From contig NZ_SMMD01000695.1 in the NCBI RefSeq assembly GCF_009711475.1, positions 1-5,810 on the forward strand: a stretch of 5,810 nt of DNA, given 5' to 3'. Source of the DNA: Fulvivirga aurantia (GTDB taxonomy: Bacteria; Bacteroidota; Bacteroidia; Cytophagales; Cyclobacteriaceae). A program made the position numbers and the translations under genes. The notes beneath the pieces are model-generated. The model was not told where the DNA came from. It saw nothing but the letters and a program-made list of their open reading frames with translations, and searched no databases. Numbering within the stretch: position 1 is the first letter of the stretch; each line of letters starts with the position of its first letter. Below are positions 1 to 5,810 of this stretch, one piece after another.

Positions 1-45
1 ACTATTAAAAAGAGGTCATACAATGTTGAGAGCCATAAAATTACT

Positions 46-116
46 AAGCCTTTTAGGATTAGTAAATTTGGTGAGCAGAAACTTGAACTCTACCAATCCT
101 GAGAGGCTTGGTAGAG
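46..116 (+). repeat. Intergenic palindromic repeat, copy 1
   Basis: This 71-base element aligns by hand with 4418-4490 at about 57 of 73 columns, including a 19-base identical core (91-109 matching 4465-4483). It contains two overlapping inverted repeats. The outer pair is AAGCCTTTTAGG (46-57) with CCTGAGAGGCTT (98-109), which pair fully on the plus-strand RNA if two G-U wobbles are allowed. The inner pair is a perfect 9-bp CTCTACCAA (88-96) with TTGGTAGAG (108-116), enclosing a further CCT/AGG mini-stem. The two pairings share bases 108-109 and the core, so they are alternatives. The element lies about 190 bases before the protease start. It could be a dispersed intergenic repeat, a non-autonomous mobile element relic or an RNA structural element; the sequence does not decide which. 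Confidence 0.72.
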
Positions 117-218
117 TGGGTGTTTTACAGCCTCACCAACACCAGAGCTATTAAAAGAAACCAGATATAATCAAGGCTTACTTTCCCCGAAGGTCATCTT
201 CCTTAGTTTCTTGACGGT

Positions 219-249
219 GTTGTCCATGCAGTACACTCGTATAATTCTG
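219..249 (+). promoter_or_regulatory. Candidate Bacteroidota-type promoter for the tricorn-like gene
   Basis: Bacteroidota promoters typically show TTTG near -33 and TAnnTTTG near -7, about 19-21 bases apart. Here GTTG (219-222) is followed 19 bases later by TAATTCTG (242-249), one mismatch in each box. It would start transcription around 255, giving a leader of about 50 bases. The same place also offers TTGACG (211-216) and TATAAT (240-245), but their 23-base spacing is too long for a standard sigma-70 promoter. No clear ribosome binding site precedes the ATG, which is usual in this phylum. This is a weak motif match only. Confidence 0.3.
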
Positions 250-303
250 CTTTCAAAATCATGAGGGTATTATTAAGTTCATGTCTAATCAAAAATCAGA
301 ACT

Positions 304-3300
304 ATGAAAAATTTATGCGCCATCCTTATAGCCTTCATGTCTGCATCAGGGCTATACGCACAAGGCACCATGCTACTCCGGCAACCCACCATTTCAGAAA
401 AAGATGTGGTATTTATATATGCCAATGACCTTTGGAAAACATCCAAAACGGGAGGTGATGCCATCAGATTAACCACCAATGAAGGTTACGAATTTGCACC
501 CCATTTTTCAGCAGATGGCAAATGGATCGCGTTTAGTGCGCAGTATGATGGCAATACAGATGTATATGTTTTGTCAGCGAACAGTGGCGTGCCTAAACGC
601 CTCACCTTTCATCCGGGTACAGACGAGGTGCAAGGATGGACACCCTCGGGAGAAGTATTATTCAGATCAAACAGGAGTGCACACCCCACTAAGACATCGC
701 AATTGTTTACTGTTTCGACAGAAGGAAGTTACCCGAAGCCTATTTTAGATCTTCGGGCAGCTTACGGAGAGGTTTCTCCAGATGGTAATTATTTAGCTTA
801 TACGCCAATTACTTCATGGGACCCGGAGTGGAGAAATTACAGAGGTGGCCAGGCTATGCCTATATGGATTGTAGATTTGAAAACCCAGGAATTGATTAGA
901 ACGCCTCAACTGGACAAAGAAAGACATTTGTACCCGGTGTGGATTGGCAGTAAAATTTATTACCTCTCTGAAAGAGACTATACAAGCAACATCTGGAGCT
1001 TTGATGTAAACACAAAACAAGAGGAGCAAATTACCTTTCATAAAAAATTTGATGTAAAGAGTCTTGATGCCTCGGGTGACATGATTGTGTACGAACAAGG
1101 TGGCTATTTACATACCCTAAACCCGGCAACCAAAGAGAGTAATCAGTTGGAAATCGATGTGGTAGGTGATTTAAATTTCAGCAGAGCAAGATGGGATGAT
1201 GTAAATGCCGGCAATGTCACACACCCAAATCTATCACCCAATGGCAAGCGGGCTATTTTTGAGTATCGAGGCGATATATTTACTTTTCCTAAAGAAGAGG
1301 GTAGTTGGAGAAATATTACCAAAAGCAGTGGTGTAGCAGATCGCTTTCCTATTTGGTCACCCACAGGCGAACAAGTAGCCTGGTTTTCTGATGCCAGTGG
1401 TGAGTACCAGTTAATCGTAGCTGATCAGTATGGGGATAGCAAAAAATCATATCCTTTAGAAAATCCTACCTTTTATTTTACGCCAGACTGGTCGCCTGAT
1501 GGCAAAATGATAAGCTATACAGATACCGATTACAACTTGTGGTACATCACGCTAGCAGATGGTAAAGTAAGAAAAATCGATACCGATGGCTATGCGCACC
1601 CTAACAGAACGATGAACCCTACATGGTCGCCAGACAGCAGGTTTATCGCTTATGAGAAACAGCAAAATAGTCACTTTAAGGCCATATTCGTATTTAATAC
1701 GCAGAGCAACAAGAGCTATCAATTGTCAGATCCACTGGCCGATGCTACCAGTCCGGTTTGGGATGCATCAGGAGAGTACCTTTACTTTTTGGCCAGTACT
1801 GATTATGGACTTAGCTCAGGATGGCTCGATATGAGCTCTTACGACCCTTCGGTAAGTCGCTCGCTTTATGCTGCGGTGCTAAGCAAAGATGGCAAGGCCC
1901 CAAACATTCCCGAAAGTGATGAAGAACAGCCCGAGTCACCCAAAGAGGAAAAAGACAAGGAGGACGAAACCAAGGATAAAAATATCACGGTAGACTTCGA
2001 AGGAATACAAGAGCGAATAGTTGCCCTATCGCTACCAGCGAGAAACTATCTGTTTATTGCACCTGCACAAAAGTATCACGTGTTTGTAGCGGAATCCATA
2101 CAAAATCAAAAGGGGCTAAAAGTGCATGACTATGATGTAAAGAAAGAAGAACCTACCGATTTTGAAGATGGTGTAAGTACAATGGTAGTTTCCAAAAATG
2201 GAGAACACACACTACTTCAGAAAAACGGGAGTTGGAACATTAGTAGCACAAAAGGAAAGCCCAAACCCGATGATAAAATTACTGTTGCTGGCAAAATGTA
2301 TGTAGTTCCTCGCGATGAGTATGCACAAATCTTCAAAGAAGGTTGGAGGTATATGCGCGATTTTCTCTATGTAAGCAATGTACATGGTGCGCCATGGGAC
2401 AAAGTCTATAGCTGGTACCAGCCGTGGGTAAAACATGTAAACCACCGTACGGATCTGAATTACCTGGTTGACATATTGAGTGGAGAAGTCGCGATTGGGC
2501 ACTCCTACGTTTCAGGAGGAGATATGCCCGATGTAGACAGGGTACCTGTAGGTCTACTTGGTGCTGACTACGAGCTAGACAAAGGCTTTTATAAGATCAC
2601 GAAAATCTATGATGGCGAAAGCTGGAACCCGGACATCGATGCGCCTTTAGGCTTAACCGGGCTTGAGGTGAATGAAGGAGATTACATACTTGCAGTAAAT
2701 GGTAGAAACATCACCGCCAATGACAATATTTTTGACCATTTTGCCCAGACGGCCGGAAGAGTAGTTTCAATACAAGTAAATGACAAACCTTCAAAGGACG
2801 GTGCCCGAAGTGTATACGTCAAGCCGGTTGCCAACGAATACCGATTAAGATACATCGATTGGGTAGAAAGCAACAGACGCAAGGTAGATGAAATGTCTAA
2901 TGGCAAACTAGCTTATGTTTACATCCCTAATACGAGTGGGCCTGGCTTTACAAGTTTCAATCGCTACTATTTTTCTCAACAAGATAAGAAAGGCGTAATC
3001 CTCGATGAGCGAAATAATGGCGGAGGCTCCGCTGCCGATTATATGATTGATATCATGACCAGAGAGCCTGTAGGCTATTTTAATAGCAAAGCAGGTGATA
3101 ACCGCCCATGGACTACACCTATTGCTGGTATTTGGGGACCAAAGGTGATGATTATCAATGAGCGTGCCGGTTCCGGAGGTGATCTATTGCCGTATATGTT
3201 TAAGAAAAAAGAGATCGGTCCGTTGGTGGGTACACGCACCTGGGGAGGCCTGGTAGGCACCTGGGATACACCAAGGTTTATCGATGGAGGTAGAATGGTA

Positions 3301-3540
3301 GCACCGAGAGGAGGCTTTTATGATACCGATGGCGAATGGGCAGTAGAAGGTGAAGGTGTGGCACCCGATGTTGAAGTGATTGACGACCCAAAAATGGCAA
3401 TAGAAGGTAAAGATGCCCAGTTGATAAAGGCTGTGGATGAAGCTCTGAAATTGCTGGAAACGCAGGAGTTTAAGATGAAGCCAGAACCGGAAGGTCCGGC
3501 AAGGTGGAAACGACCTGATGGGTACGATAAAGACAAATAA
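304..3540 (+). CDS. Secreted tricorn-like serine protease (peptidase family S41)
   Basis: This 1078-residue protein is close in length to archaeal tricorn (about 1070) and appears complete. Residues 1-19 look like a signal peptide (hydrophobic core, cleavage after L-Y-A before Q20), and there is no lipobox cysteine. PD40/WD40-like propeller motifs follow, for example FSADGKW (68-74), LSPNGK (310-315), WSPTGE (351-356), WSPDGK (396-401) and WSPDS (441-445), matching the two beta-propellers of tricorn. An E/K/D-rich linker occupies about 533-559. Then come the C1 helical region (about 668-750), a PDZ domain (about 760-842, with GDYILAVNGR) and the C2 catalytic domain. Likely catalytic residues are H733 (IGHSY), S957 (AGSGGD) and E1015 (VEGEGV). 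The S957-E1015 spacing of 58 equals S965-E1023 of Thermoplasma tricorn, as I recall that numbering. The GGG at 906-908 (NNGGGS) probably forms the oxyanion loop. By family it degrades peptides, here presumably in the periplasm. The ATG is followed directly by the signal peptide, which supports this start. The gene stands alone and ends at a strong hairpin. Confidence 0.93.
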   Translation: MKNLCAILIAFMSASGLYAQGTMLLRQPTISEKDVVFIYANDLWKTSKTGGDAIRLTTNEGYEFAPHFSADGKWIAFSAQYDGNTDVYVLSANSGVPKRLTFHPGTDEVQGWTPSGEVLFRSNRSAHPTKTSQLFTVSTEGSYPKPILDLRAAYGEVSPDGNYLAYTPITSWDPEWRNYRGGQAMPIWIVDLKTQELIRTPQLDKERHLYPVWIGSKIYYLSERDYTSNIWSFDVNTKQEEQITFHKKFDVKSLDASGDMIVYEQGGYLHTLNPATKESNQLEIDVVGDLNFSRARWDDVNAGNVTHPNLSPNGKRAIFEYRGDIFTFPKEEGSWRNITKSSGVADRFPIWSPTGEQVAWFSDASGEYQLIVADQYGDSKKSYPLENPTFYFTPDWSPDGKMISYTDTDYNLWYITLADGKVRKIDTDGYAHPNRTMNPTWSPDSRFIAYEKQQNSHFKAIFVFNTQSNKSYQLSDPLADATSPVWDASGEYLYFLASTDYGLSSGWLDMSSYDPSVSRSLYAAVLSKDGKAPNIPESDEEQPESPKEEKDKEDETKDKNITVDFEGIQERIVALSLPARNYLFIAPAQKYHVFVAESIQNQKGLKVHDYDVKKEEPTDFEDGVSTMVVSKNGEHTLLQKNGSWNISSTKGKPKPDDKITVAGKMYVVPRDEYAQIFKEGWRYMRDFLYVSNVHGAPWDKVYSWYQPWVKHVNHRTDLNYLVDILSGEVAIGHSYVSGGDMPDVDRVPVGLLGADYELDKGFYKITKIYDGESWNPDIDAPLGLTGLEVNEGDYILAVNGRNITANDNIFDHFAQTAGRVVSIQVNDKPSKDGARSVYVKPVANEYRLRYIDWVESNRRKVDEMSNGKLAYVYIPNTSGPGFTSFNRYYFSQQDKKGVILDERNNGGGSAADYMIDIMTREPVGYFNSKAGDNRPWTTPIAGIWGPKVMIINERAGSGGDLLPYMFKKKEIGPLVGTRTWGGLVGTWDTPRFIDGGRMVAPRGGFYDTDGEWAVEGEGVAPDVEVIDDPKMAIEGKDAQLIKAVDEALKLLETQEFKMKPEPEGPARWKRPDGYDKDK

Positions 3541-3543
3541 AGC

Positions 3544-3581
3544 AAAACGGCTGTTTCAACTTCTTCTGGAACAGCCGTTTT
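3544..3581. terminator. Rho-independent terminator, probably bidirectional
   Basis: AAAACGGCTGTT (3544-3555) and AACAGCCGTTTT (3570-3581) are perfect 12-bp inverted repeats. The stem extends by a G-U, a C-G and an A-T pair, leaving an eight-base loop. The plus strand continues as T-rich sequence (five Ts, then CATTTT), starting 3 bases after the protease stop codon. On the minus strand the exit side reads TTTTGCTTTATTT, so the same hairpin can stop transcripts arriving from the 62-residue gene, whose stop lies 83 bases away. A single hairpin between converging genes is a common arrangement. Confidence 0.88.
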
Positions 3582-3664
3582 TCATTTTACTTATCAGCTT
3601 TTGACATATACATCATTTTGTCAAATAGGACCAAACAGCCAATAACTGCCATTTCTTTGTGTCG

Positions 3665-3853
3665 TCATTGCTTTTCTTCATTTTCGATTTCAGACTCTTC
3701 CTCATTAGATTCCACCAATTCGATAGTTGACTCGTTGGAATCTTGTCTTTTGGTAGTGGGTAATATAGCAGCGTTGAATCCCAAACCGATGGATGCAAGG
3801 GTAATTAGGAGCACAAAGCCAATTAGCTTCAATGCTTTCTTTAAGTATTTCAT
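3665..3853 (-). CDS. Small single-pass membrane protein with acidic tail, function unknown
   Basis: The gene encodes 62 residues from an ATG. The N-terminus is basic (K2, K5, K6, K9), followed by one hydrophobic segment at about residues 10-30 (IGFVLLITLASIGLGFNAAI). The rest is a hydrophilic tail with ten glutamates among residues 41-60. The positive-inside rule puts the tail outside the cytoplasm. I do not recognise the family and assign no function. Membrane-plus-acidic-tail composition favours this frame over the overlapping open frames: a 99-codon plus-strand frame (3618-3917) and a shifted minus-strand frame (3613-3798), neither of which looks protein-like. The gene lies 94 bases downstream of the 127-residue gene on the same strand, so co-transcription is possible but not shown. 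No ribosome binding site is evident. The hydrophobic stretch could be an uncleaved signal anchor or a signal peptide. Confidence 0.62.
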   Translation of the reverse strand: MKYLKKALKLIGFVLLITLASIGLGFNAAILPTTKRQDSNESTIELVESNEEESEIENEEKQ

Positions 3854-3947
3854 TTATAAGTTTATTGTGTTAGCAGCGAGGGCTGTAACTGGTGATACTT
3901 CAAAAATTAATCGTTAAAAGTTGTGAGGCCTTCGATGACCCCAATGA

Positions 3948-4331
3948 TTAAGAATTGGAAGGATCGTCAGAATTTTGTGGAATTCTCTTTAACTGTATGA
4001 AATGAGATATAGGATTGATCGAGTCAAGCTTTTTTGATTGTGATTGATGCTTAACGATAATAGAAGAGTTATAACCAATTAAGTACGTGTTGAAAATGAA
4101 AGTCGAACGGTAGTTTTCAGGGCTCTTATTATAAGGCCAGGAATAAAACGTAGATAAGTTAATCTCGCCTTCAGCATCCTTTTGTTCAAGAATTAATTCA
4201 AGTTGAGCTTGATTAAACTGAACTGGAGAAATTATGTGTGCCGATGCATCGAAAAGGCCAAAAGAGACAATTACTAAAGCCAGTAATCCTGACGCTAAAT
4301 AATATCCTTTGTTTTTATTTTGACTTCTCAT
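3948..4331 (-). CDS. Exported protein of unknown function, 127 residues
   Basis: I chose the ATG at 4331. The frame can extend two codons to a TTG at 4337, but the ATG is the better start because it puts a basic, polar N-terminus (RSQNKNK) directly before the hydrophobic segment. Residues 9-27 form a hydrophobic core followed by D-A-S-A, so this is a likely signal peptide with cleavage after A31, leaving about 96 mature residues. The mature part is polar, with aromatic residues (FYSWPY, STFIFNTYLIGY) and a serine/asparagine-rich end. I see no cysteines, no repeat and no catalytic motif, and I do not recognise the family. It lies between the esterase gene upstream (214-base gap holding repeat copy 2) and the 62-residue gene downstream (94-base gap). 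It could be a lineage-specific periplasmic or surface protein. The coding status rests on the clean signal peptide and an uninterrupted frame, not on homology. Confidence 0.6.
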   Translation of the reverse strand: MRSQNKNKGYYLASGLLALVIVSFGLFDASAHIISPVQFNQAQLELILEQKDAEGEINLSTFYSWPYNKSPENYRSTFIFNTYLIGYNSSIIVKHQSQSKKLDSINPISHFIQLKRIPQNSDDPSNS

Positions 4332-4417
4332 CTTCAATCTAAAGATAGGTAATTTTTAATTGTAGCACATCTAACTCATAATCTCACACTGCAATAAAGC
4401 TACTGGCCTGATTTAAC

Positions 4418-4490
4418 AAGCCTCTTAGGCTTAGGAAGTTTAGTTAATTTAAGAGTTGAAACTATACCAATCCTGAGAGGCTTTGTAGAG
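4418..4490 (+). repeat. Intergenic palindromic repeat, copy 2
   Basis: This is the second copy of the element at 46-116, in the same orientation and about 4.37 kb away. The outer arms are AAGCCTCTTAGG (4418-4429) and CCTGAGAGGCTT (4472-4483), which pair completely on plus-strand RNA with one G-U wobble. The left arm is itself a small hairpin: AAGCCT (4418-4423), CTT, AGGCTT (4427-4432). The inner stem that is perfect in copy 1 has decayed here, with 7 of 9 pairs kept (4462-4470 with 4482-4490). The element lies in the 3' flank of the esterase gene and about 90 bases before the start of the 127-residue gene, antisense to both. No target-site duplication or open frame is evident around it. Confidence 0.72.
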
Positions 4491-4545
4491 GGAAGATTCG
4501 TTTGGTCTACCCTATTTCAACAATAATAGTTATTGTCACATGTCA

Positions 4546-5754
4546 TCAATTCGCACTATCCAATGCTTCAAGGGCATTTTGGTATTTTAAAAAATCGTCA
4601 CTGTCTTGGCTTGGTGCCAGTTCCATCGCTTTTGCAAATGATGCCTTTGCCAGCGACACATTTTCATTTTCAGCTTGAGCTATACCCAAATAATAATGTG
4701 CCAGATCTGACTTAGGATACAACCCTACCCAATATTTATAAAGCTCTATCGCTTCGTCAACTTTATTTGTACCCAATAATCGCCTTCCTACATTTTTGAG
4801 GCAACTCATGCTATATAATCTATCGGCATTAGGATAAATCTCAAAGCCATACTCACTTGACAGCTCCTTATAAAAGGAAAGAATATTTGCCAGAGCTGGT
4901 CCATCCTTTTCAATTAGATCAAGATAATCCACCAACCACTTTTCTTTCGGATACATAAAATCTAAGGCTGCAATTAATCCCGGAAGTATAACGTCTGTAT
5001 GTCCTTCACCTGCGATAATTTCCCCTCTGGTATGGACACTACTTGAGTTGTGTCTGGATAATTTCTCATTAAAGTCCTGAGTATTTGTGTTGATGTATGG
5101 CTGCCCCTCCGCGTCTTTGCTTCCGGAAACTACATAAAGGTAATTCCTGCCTAAATCGTTGTTTGCATAGAGACTATCTAAATTCTCAATAAGTCGCTCA
5201 TCTTTATTATAGCCATCTCCAATTATATTGCCTGCAGCAAAGCAAATATAAACTTGAAATAAATCTGGTCTATTTAACAAAGCATAAAGGGCTATGGCTG
5301 ATGATGGAGAAAAACCAACTATCGTATTGAAGTTATTCGTTCGGTATTTATTGTTAATAGAAGGCAAAAGTTCATGTTCCAAAAAGTCTAGAAATTCCTC
5401 TTGAAAGTTGCCATAATTGTATGCCCTATCTCTGTGATTATTATGGAGGTTAGGCGCAAAGTAATTACGATGTTTGCTACCCGCGCTTAAAGAAACCACA
5501 ATAGACTCTGGCATCCTCGATGTATTGCTAAGCTGATTTACAATCGCAGAGGTGGTATTAAACAGAAGATTTTTATCTAGAACTAAGATCACAGGGTACG
5601 CCTTAGAGGAGTTTTCATATTGCTGTGGTAGAGAAACAGTAATCGTTCTGGTTTCTTTAATGTACTTTGAATCGATCTTGAAATCTTCGGTATGGGTCTG
5701 AGCAAATATTTGCGATGTAAATAACAGAAGTGCCAGACAAAACGTGTTTCTCAT
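4546..5754 (-). CDS. Secreted putative esterase (alpha/beta-hydrolase) with C-terminal TPR repeats
   Basis: The gene encodes 402 residues from an ATG with a clear signal peptide (hydrophobic 5-16, cleavage after I-F-A18 before Q19), so the product is periplasmic or secreted. Residues 25-270 resemble the putative esterase family (esterase D/IroE-like, PF00756, COG2819). Family-like features include the early strand YPVILVLDKN (53-62), the MPESIVVSLS segment (81-90), the nucleophile elbow GFSPS with S149 (147-151), a likely acid residue D214 in SGSKDAEG, and a likely catalytic H252 in GEGHTDVILPGL. The elbow lacks the usual second glycine of G-x-S-x-G. Residues about 317-385 look like two TPR units (VDEAIELYKYWVGLYPKSD; LAHYYLGIAQAENENVSLAK), usually protein-binding. 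The family hydrolyses esters or thioesters; the substrate here cannot be predicted. The gene is separated by 214 bases from the next one, and no strong terminator follows its stop. Confidence 0.85.
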   Translation of the reverse strand: MRNTFCLALLLFTSQIFAQTHTEDFKIDSKYIKETRTITVSLPQQYENSSKAYPVILVLDKNLLFNTTSAIVNQLSNTSRMPESIVVSLSAGSKHRNYFAPNLHNNHRDRAYNYGNFQEEFLDFLEHELLPSINNKYRTNNFNTIVGFSPSSAIALYALLNRPDLFQVYICFAAGNIIGDGYNKDERLIENLDSLYANNDLGRNYLYVVSGSKDAEGQPYINTNTQDFNEKLSRHNSSSVHTRGEIIAGEGHTDVILPGLIAALDFMYPKEKWLVDYLDLIEKDGPALANILSFYKELSSEYGFEIYPNADRLYSMSCLKNVGRRLLGTNKVDEAIELYKYWVGLYPKSDLAHYYLGIAQAENENVSLAKASFAKAMELAPSQDSDDFLKYQNALEALDSAN

Positions 5755-5810
5755 TTTGGTTTTTGATTTAATTAAAACTTATCTGATGATCTGCACGGAA
5801 GCTTTCTGAT

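Larger units (their letters stand above)
1..303. other. Non-coding leader upstream of the tricorn-like gene
   Basis: No convincing gene is visible in these 303 bases on either strand. The stretch holds repeat copy 1 (46-116), a short 6-bp inverted repeat just after it (119-124 with 138-143, not followed by a T tract), and the promoter candidate at 219-249. The only plus-strand reading frame of note is 43 codons long (23-154). It runs straight through the palindromic repeat, so I read it as chance. The upstream gene, if any, lies outside the window. The long spacer implies that the protease gene has its own promoter. Confidence 0.6.

Noticed and set aside
63..70. TAAATTTG, a perfect match to the Bacteroidota -7 promoter box.
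   Set aside because: No TTTG or TTG lies at the right distance upstream, it is more than 230 bases before the gene, and it is not conserved in repeat copy 2.
100..150. A tRNA-like look: GGTAGAG followed by GGTG-TTTTACA-CACC resembling a D-arm and anticodon arm.
   Set aside because: There is no T-arm with a TTC motif, no acceptor stem and no consistent cloverleaf. GGTAGAG belongs to the repeat's own inverted repeat.
23..154. A 43-codon plus-strand frame from ATG, with a hydrophobic start, running through repeat copy 1.
   Set aside because: It is made mostly of the palindromic repeat, and the ATG and frame are not kept in repeat copy 2. Its hydrophobic leucines come from the AT-rich repeat sequence.
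3600..3625. A 7-bp inverted repeat TTTGACA/TGTCAAA with a 12-base loop downstream of the 62-residue gene.
   Set aside because: It is short, AT-rich and has no following T tract. The strong hairpin at 3544-3581 is a better terminator.
3618..3917. A 99-codon plus-strand frame opposite the 62-residue gene.
   Set aside because: Its composition is serine-rich and without domain character. It is antisense to a frame with a clear membrane segment, and it starts downstream of the terminator without a promoter.
4332..4337. A TTG start two codons upstream of the chosen ATG of the 127-residue gene.
   Set aside because: The ATG at 4331 is a stronger start and gives an equally good signal peptide. No ribosome binding site favours the TTG.
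5774..5781. Minus-strand TAAGTTTT, a near match to the -7 box upstream of the esterase gene.
   Set aside because: One mismatch and no -33 box about 19-21 bases upstream. The promoter may lie partly outside the window.

Overview
The window looks like a chromosomal segment of a Bacteroidota bacterium, probably a marine or soil Cytophagales-like lineage. The evidence is AT-rich DNA, little Shine-Dalgarno signal before any start, Bacteroidota-style signal peptides ending in A|Q, and a secreted tricorn-type protease plus a secreted esterase with tetratricopeptide (TPR) repeats. The lineage is inferred from style, because no taxonomic marker gene is present.

Layout. Positions 1-303 carry no convincing gene. 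They hold the first copy of an imperfect palindromic repeat (46-116) and a weak Bacteroidota-type promoter candidate (219-249). Positions 304-3540 (+) encode a full-length 1078-residue tricorn-like serine protease of family S41, with a signal peptide. A strong hairpin at 3544-3581 ends that gene and probably also terminates the minus-strand genes that converge on it. Three minus-strand genes follow: a 62-residue single-pass membrane protein with an acidic tail (3665-3853), a 127-residue exported protein of unknown function (3948-4331), and a 402-residue putative esterase with C-terminal TPR repeats (4546-5754). Between the last two, at 4418-4490, is a second copy of the repeat in the same orientation as the first.

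How it fits together. All four proteins appear to be exported or membrane-anchored, so the window concerns the cell envelope or periplasm. I see no evidence that they form one pathway: the protease is convergent with the other three, and the minus-strand genes are separated by 94- and 214-base gaps, so they need not be one operon.

I found no CRISPR array, transposase, integrase, RNA gene or defence system. The least explained signal is the pair of directly oriented palindromic repeats. The other points worth a look are substitutions at usually conserved active-site positions in both enzymes, and two small proteins I cannot assign to a family.
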